NCBI GenBank assembly: GCA_031268125.1
Contig: JAIRXT010000086.1
Location: 1-8,797 of the forward strand
Reading direction: 5' to 3'
DNA from: Treponema sp.
Lineage (GTDB): Bacteria; Spirochaetota; Spirochaetia; Treponematales; Breznakiellaceae
Length of the DNA stretch: 8,797 nt
Shown here: positions 6,387 to 8,797 of the stretch, one piece after another
How the letters are laid out: each line of letters begins with the position of its first letter
Numbering within the stretch: position 1 is the stretch's first letter
Program-made: the position numbers and the translations under genes
The notes under the pieces: generated by a model
Told to the model about the DNA's origin: nothing
The model's input: only the letters and a program-made list of their open reading frames with translations
Database searches by the model: none

Positions 6387-6673
6387 TTTCTAACTTCCTA
6401 TAAGTTCGGGCCTGCCCGGCGGGAAGGCTCCGCTTATGCGCTTGTAAGGGACAGATCTATCCCCCAAAGAGGACGGGGGTATATCAAAAAAAAGATGGAG
6501 ATGAGTATTAGAGGGAGAGAGAAAGCAAAAATCGTGCCAAGCGGGTCTGCAATTGCGCTATTTGAAAAGATTTTTTACTTTTCTGAACTTGCATAATAAG
6601 AAAAATATACCAAATTCTTAAAAAACACAAGCGCCATGCAGGACCGCCCCTATTTATATACCGGAGGCCCACC
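6387..6673. other. Spacer without a clear gene
   Basis: 287 bp before the nuclease-like gene. The left part has a short GC hairpin (CGGGC 6407-6411 / GCCCG 6414-6418) and a CCCCC/GGGGG pair (6461-6465 / 6475-6479). From about 6556 to 6635 the sequence is strongly AT-rich, with TTTACT (6574-6579), CATAAT (6592-6597) and TATACC (6606-6611) as possible promoter pieces, but no pair has good spacing. A plus-strand open frame through 6381-6596 shows no coding features. GGAGG at 6663-6667, 6 nt before ATG 6674, is the ribosome-binding site of the next gene. Confidence 0.6.
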
Positions 6674-7480
6674 ATGGCAGATCCTATCCCCTGGCACCCC
6701 GCGTTCGTCCAGGCTATGCAGCTCGAACTCGAACCCTTCCTCCCCTCCCTCCAGTTCCTCAGCGAAGTCCAGCTCAGTTCCGAACCCCTCCGTATTGACC
6801 TTCTCATCATCAAAAAACCCTCCTCCCTCCCCATCACCAAAAACATCGCCCGCCTATTCAGGGACATCAACATCATCGAATACAAAAGCCCGCAAGACCG
6901 TATCTCTCTCCACAGCTTCTACAAAACCCTCGGTTATAGCTTCCTCTACGCCGCACTCCACAAGGCCAATATAAACAACATGACCCTGAGCATCATCGGG
7001 AATCGTCATCCCCGGAAGCTGTTCAAAGAGCTACAAGGCAGGGTGACGGAACGGGAACGGGGGATCTATGAGGTGCAAGGGTATCCCCTGCTGGTACAGA
7101 TAGTTGAAAGCAGACAGTTGGAGGCGGCAGAGAATCTGTGGCTGAGGGGGCTGGAGGGAGGGTTGAATGTGGAGGTTTTAGGGGCAATACTGGAGGAAAG
7201 TGAAAAAAGGGACCGGGACCGGCTGGGGGCCTATCTGCATGCGGTATTGGAGGCCAATCCAAAGACCGTGAAGGAGGTAACAGGGATGGGGAAGAAAAAA
7301 CTGACACTTACCGATGTATTGGTGGAATCCGGGCTTACCGCCGAATGGGAAAAATGGGGTGAGACCAGGGGTGAAAAAACCGGCTGGGAAAGGGCCGTCA
7401 GCCTTATGAAGCAGGGCTACACGGTGGAGCAGCTTGAGCAGATGGACCCCCTTAATGCCCCGCCGCCGGTAAATCCTTAA
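6674..7480 (+). CDS. PD-(D/E)XK-like nuclease-fold protein, possibly Rpn-like
   Basis: A 268-residue protein started at ATG 6674 (SD GGAGG, 6 nt gap). The N-terminal half fits a PD-(D/E)XK nuclease core: Asp42 in LRIDLLIIKK, then Glu69-x-Lys71 in NIIEYKSP, followed by a helix with SFYKTLGYSFLYAA. E31 may be the upstream acidic residue. The rest is mostly helical, ending in a charged tail (EWEKWGETRGEKTGWERAVSLMKQGYTVEQLEQM) of the kind found in Rpn/transposase_31-like proteins. Rpn proteins are DNA endonucleases linked to recombination and phage defence. The match here rests on the core motif and tail only, and the HxxFK start typical of Rpn is absent. Base use changes sharply inside the gene near 7000-7020: by hand count 41% C and 12% G over 6721-6960, but 12.5% C and 42% G over 7081-7200. 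No partner gene is obvious. No transposon ends were found. Confidence 0.6.
   Translation: MADPIPWHPAFVQAMQLELEPFLPSLQFLSEVQLSSEPLRIDLLIIKKPSSLPITKNIARLFRDINIIEYKSPQDRISLHSFYKTLGYSFLYAALHKANINNMTLSIIGNRHPRKLFKELQGRVTERERGIYEVQGYPLLVQIVESRQLEAAENLWLRGLEGGLNVEVLGAILEESEKRDRDRLGAYLHAVLEANPKTVKEVTGMGKKKLTLTDVLVESGLTAEWEKWGETRGEKTGWERAVSLMKQGYTVEQLEQMDPLNAPPPVNP
6743..6759 (+). repeat. Pyrimidine-rich segment complementary to an internal SD
   Basis: CCCTCCCTCCAG at 6743-6754 is the exact reverse complement of 7151-7162 in the same gene. Counting G-U pairs, the helix would extend to 17 pairs (6743-6759 with 7146-7162). A second segment, CCTCCCTCC at 6822-6830, can pair with the same target over 9 bp. 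Confidence 0.5.
7146..7162 (+). repeat. Purine-rich partner segment containing the internal SD
   Basis: CTGGAGGGAGGG (7151-7162) includes GGAGGGAGGG at 7153-7162, a strong SD sequence 6 nt before an in-frame GTG at 7169. Pairing with 6743-6759 would hide it. The complementarity is seen; folding in the cell is inference, and the low complexity of both arms raises the chance of coincidence. Confidence 0.5.
7169..7480 (+). CDS. Candidate in-frame C-terminal product of the nuclease-like gene (103 aa)
   Basis: GTG at 7169-7171 is codon 166 of the larger gene and is preceded by GGAGGGAGGG with a 6-nt gap, a stronger SD than that of the full-length start. Translation from here would give the last 103 residues (VEVLGAILEESEKRDRDRL... 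to the end) without any nuclease residues. In E. coli rpn genes, short C-terminal proteins made from internal starts act as antitoxins of the full-length nuclease (established for that family). If this gene is related, this would be the equivalent. TTG at 7163 is a less likely start. No internal promoter was recognised, so it would have to come from the same mRNA. Other explanation: a G-rich codon run that happens to resemble an SD. Confidence 0.3.
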   Translation: MEVLGAILEESEKRDRDRLGAYLHAVLEANPKTVKEVTGMGKKKLTLTDVLVESGLTAEWEKWGETRGEKTGWERAVSLMKQGYTVEQLEQMDPLNAPPPVNP

Positions 7481-7490
7481 GGGTAAACGC

Positions 7491-7516
7491 CCATGGGCCC
7501 ATGGCGCCAGGCGCCA
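7491..7516. repeat. Two overlapping perfect palindromes after the nuclease-like gene
   Basis: CCATGGGCCCATGG (7491-7504) is a perfect 14-bp palindrome. It overlaps TGGCGCC-A-GGCGCCA (7502-7516), perfect arms around one base. Together they pack five six-base palindromes (two CCATGG, one GGGCCC, two GGCGCC) into 26 bp, starting 11 bp after the stop codon. A T-tract occurs only at 7536-7541. They may act in transcript ending, as a protein binding site, or as a recombination scar. Confidence 0.6.
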
Positions 7517-7551
7517 AATCGTTCTAACAAACATCATTTTTTACAGAATCG

Positions 7552-7611
7552 AGCCGGTTCCAAAATCGGCTATTTTGAAGCAACCCCACTTGTCAAAGAT
7601 ACAAGAACCGG
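7552..7611 (+). promoter_or_regulatory. Nested, mutually exclusive inverted repeats upstream of metN
   Basis: Three pairings compete: AGCCG (7552-7556) with CGGCT (7567-7571); CAAAAT (7561-7566) with ATTTTG (7572-7577), loop 5; and CCGGTTC (7554-7560) with GAACCGG (7605-7611). They would matter in RNA only if transcription starts to the left of them. A possible promoter TTGTCA (7590-7595), 17 bp, TATGGT (7613-7618) lies inside and to the right, so they may instead be DNA sites. The sequence does not look like a SAM riboswitch. Confidence 0.3.
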
Positions 7612-7624
7612 ATATGGTATTAGA

Positions 7625-7654
7625 GTATTCCGATAGAATATCTATGATATATTC
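7625..7654 (+). promoter_or_regulatory. Promoter region of metNI with ATATTC-type half-sites
   Basis: TATGAT at 7643-7648 is a good -10 box (weak TTAGAG 17 bp upstream) and would give a leader of about 24 nt. Around it lie three related half-sites: GTATTC (7625-7630), GAATAT (7636-7641, inverted) and ATATTC (7649-7654), 11-13 bp apart. This looks like an operator covering the promoter. The regulator is unknown. Confidence 0.35.
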
Positions 7655-7678
7655 GGGGCGGTTATCAAGGAGGAAGCC

Positions 7679-8476
7679 ATGAGCCCGGAGGGGCCCCTTG
7701 TTATCACCCTTACAGGAATTTCCAAGTGTTACGGCACGGTTACGGCCCTGACCGAACTGGATCTGGTCATCCCGCAGGGGAGTATCTTCGGCATTATCGG
7801 CAAGAGCGGGGCCGGCAAGTCCACGCTGCTGCGGATCATGAGCCTTCTGGAAAGCCCCGATTCGGGGCAGGTGTACTACGGCCGGGAACGGGTGGATACC
7901 CTGCGGGGGGCGGCGTTGAGGGAACGGCAGCGGAACATGGGGATGATCTTTCAGAATTTTAACCTTATGGCTTCCCGGAATGTTTCGGGGAACATCGCCT
8001 ATCCGCTGGAGATTGCGGGGCTGCACAAAAGGCAGATCCATGAACGGGTGGAGGAACTGTTGGAACTGGTGGATATAACGGACAAACGAAGGGCCCGGCT
8101 GCGGGAGCTTTCCGGCGGCCAAAAACAGCGGGTGGCAATTGCCCGGGCCCTGGCGGTCAACCCGCAGGTCCTGTTTTGTGATGAGGCCACCAGCGCCCTG
8201 GACCCGCTGACTACCAGGTCTATCCTGTCCCTTATCCGGGAATTACAGCGGAAGCTTTCGATCACCGTGGTTTTGATTACCCACCAGATGGAGGTGATTC
8301 GCTCCATCTGCGAAGAAGTGGCGGTCCTTGACGGGGGACGGGTGGCGGAACGGGGAACCGTCCGGGACCTGTTCGCCAATCCCCGCTCGACGGCGGCCCG
8401 GGAACTGCTCCACGACGACAGGTACCGGGACGATAGCGGGGACCGGACAACGGAGAGGAGCGGCGGCGATGAATAG
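7679..8476 (+). CDS. metN: Methionine ABC transporter ATP-binding protein MetN, short form
   Basis: A 265-residue ABC ATPase. Walker A is GKSGAGKST (41-49), the Q-loop is FQNFNLMASRNV (Gln92; the MetN family has FQxFNLxxSRxV), the signature is LSGGQKQRVAIARAL (144 on), Walker B is VLFCDEATSALD (164 on) and the switch His is His202 in ITHQMEVI. It drives methionine import through the MetI permease. The family usually has about 340 residues because a C-terminal ACT-like NIL domain binds methionine and switches the pump off. Here the protein ends soon after the ATPase core with a charged tail, so this feedback domain is missing. SD is AAGGAGG, 5 nt before ATG 7679. The metI ATG lies 8 bp inside its 3' end. 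The call as MetN rather than another amino-acid ATPase rests on the Q-loop and the adjacent MetI. Confidence 0.9.
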   Translation: MSPEGPLVITLTGISKCYGTVTALTELDLVIPQGSIFGIIGKSGAGKSTLLRIMSLLESPDSGQVYYGRERVDTLRGAALRERQRNMGMIFQNFNLMASRNVSGNIAYPLEIAGLHKRQIHERVEELLELVDITDKRRARLRELSGGQKQRVAIARALAVNPQVLFCDEATSALDPLTTRSILSLIRELQRKLSITVVLITHQMEVIRSICEEVAVLDGGRVAERGTVRDLFANPRSTAARELLHDDRYRDDSGDRTTERSGGDE

Positions 8477-8797
8477 GACCCAGTTTGCGGGGATTCTGGC
8501 CCTGCTTCCCCAGGCAACCCTGGAAACAATCCACATGACCTTTTTTTCCGCCCTTATCGCGGTGATTCTGGGCTTTCCGCTGGGAACCGTCCTGTACTGC
8601 ACCTCTCCGGTGGGGCTTTTCCCCCGGCGGCTGCTCTACAACACCCTCTCCCGAATCGTCAATGTGCTGCGGTCATTGCCCTTCATCATCCTGATGATAC
8701 TGCTTATCCCCCTGTCCCGGCTGATCGTGGGGACCAGCATCGGCCCCACCGCCGTCATCGTGCCCCTGTCCATTGCGGCGGCCCCCTTTGTGGCCCG
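8469..8797 (+). CDS. metI: Methionine ABC transporter permease MetI (partial, runs off right edge)
   Basis: ATG at 8469 overlaps the end of metN by 8 bp and has GAGAGGAG 8 nt upstream. The 109 complete codons in the window read MNRTQFAGILALLPQATLETIHM, a first membrane segment (FFSALIAVILGFPLGTVLY), then LRSLPFIILMILLIPLSRLIVGTSIGPTAVIVPLSIAAAPFVAR. The RSLPFIIL...VGTSIG...PLSIAAAPFVAR stretch is characteristic of MetI. The family has about 220 residues and five membrane segments, so about half is present. It forms the channel of the MetNIQ importer. A MetQ binding lipoprotein gene would be expected next, outside the window. Confidence 0.95.
   Translation, partial: MNRTQFAGILALLPQATLETIHMTFFSALIAVILGFPLGTVLYCTSPVGLFPRRLLYNTLSRIVNVLRSLPFIILMILLIPLSRLIVGTSIGPTAVIVPLSIAAAPFVA

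Noticed and set aside
6381..6596. Plus-strand 71-codon frame in the spacer
   Set aside because: No SD, no domain, mixed composition and no conserved look; its first codon overlaps the start of the small lipoprotein on the other strand.
6560..7660. Nuclease-like gene as a complete mobile element
   Set aside because: I looked for terminal inverted repeats and target duplications around it and found none; the palindromes at 7491-7516 have no partner on the left.

Overview
The window looks like chromosomal DNA of a GC-rich spirochaete, most likely a Treponema of the termite-gut type. This is an inference from protein style: a large-insert signal peptidase next to a second one, a PEGA plus sulfatase-modifying-factor membrane protein, a TolB-like lipoprotein, and a nuclease-like protein ending in an EK/GW-rich tail. 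Most genes are about 60-68% GC in hand-counted lines. The lipoprotein gene at 4627-5634 falls to about 37-48% over much of its length.

Layout. On the minus strand, 2652 down to 1 is one tight unit: a signal peptidase I with a large insert, a second signal peptidase I with Thr where the catalytic Ser should be, and hemW, which runs off the left edge. Divergently on the plus strand, 2711-4557 holds a membrane-anchored PEGA/SUMF1-like protein translationally coupled (ATGA) to smpB. A hairpin at 4573-4603 separates smpB from the convergent lipoprotein gene (4627-5634, minus). The lipoprotein gene is divergent from an XRE-type regulator (5854-6216, plus). Their shared 219-bp spacer carries a 12-bp direct repeat, a 17-bp near-perfect palindrome and a smaller inverted repeat, as an operator region might. 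A small lipoprotein gene with its own Shine-Dalgarno (SD) sequence (6234-6386, minus) lies tail to tail with the regulator. After an AT-rich spacer comes a PD-(D/E)XK-like, possibly Rpn-like gene (6674-7480). Then come overlapping palindromes, a structured spacer, and the start of a methionine-importer operon (metN, metI) that runs off the right edge.

Workings. HemW and the signal peptidases are housekeeping functions (haem-related radical SAM chemistry, secretion), SmpB serves ribosome rescue, and MetNI imports methionine.

The most unusual locus is the nuclease-like gene. Its first half is C-rich and G-poor and its second half is G-rich and C-poor. A perfect internal SD sequence precedes an in-frame GTG that would give a 103-residue C-terminal protein. 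That internal SD can pair with a segment in the first half over 12 Watson-Crick base pairs plus 5 further pairs. This resembles the known arrangement in which rpn nuclease genes encode an in-frame C-terminal antitoxin. Other points worth a look are the Thr-for-Ser signal peptidase, an exact-consensus sigma70 promoter that overlaps the start codon of its gene, a MetN without its regulatory domain, and the operator-like spacer.
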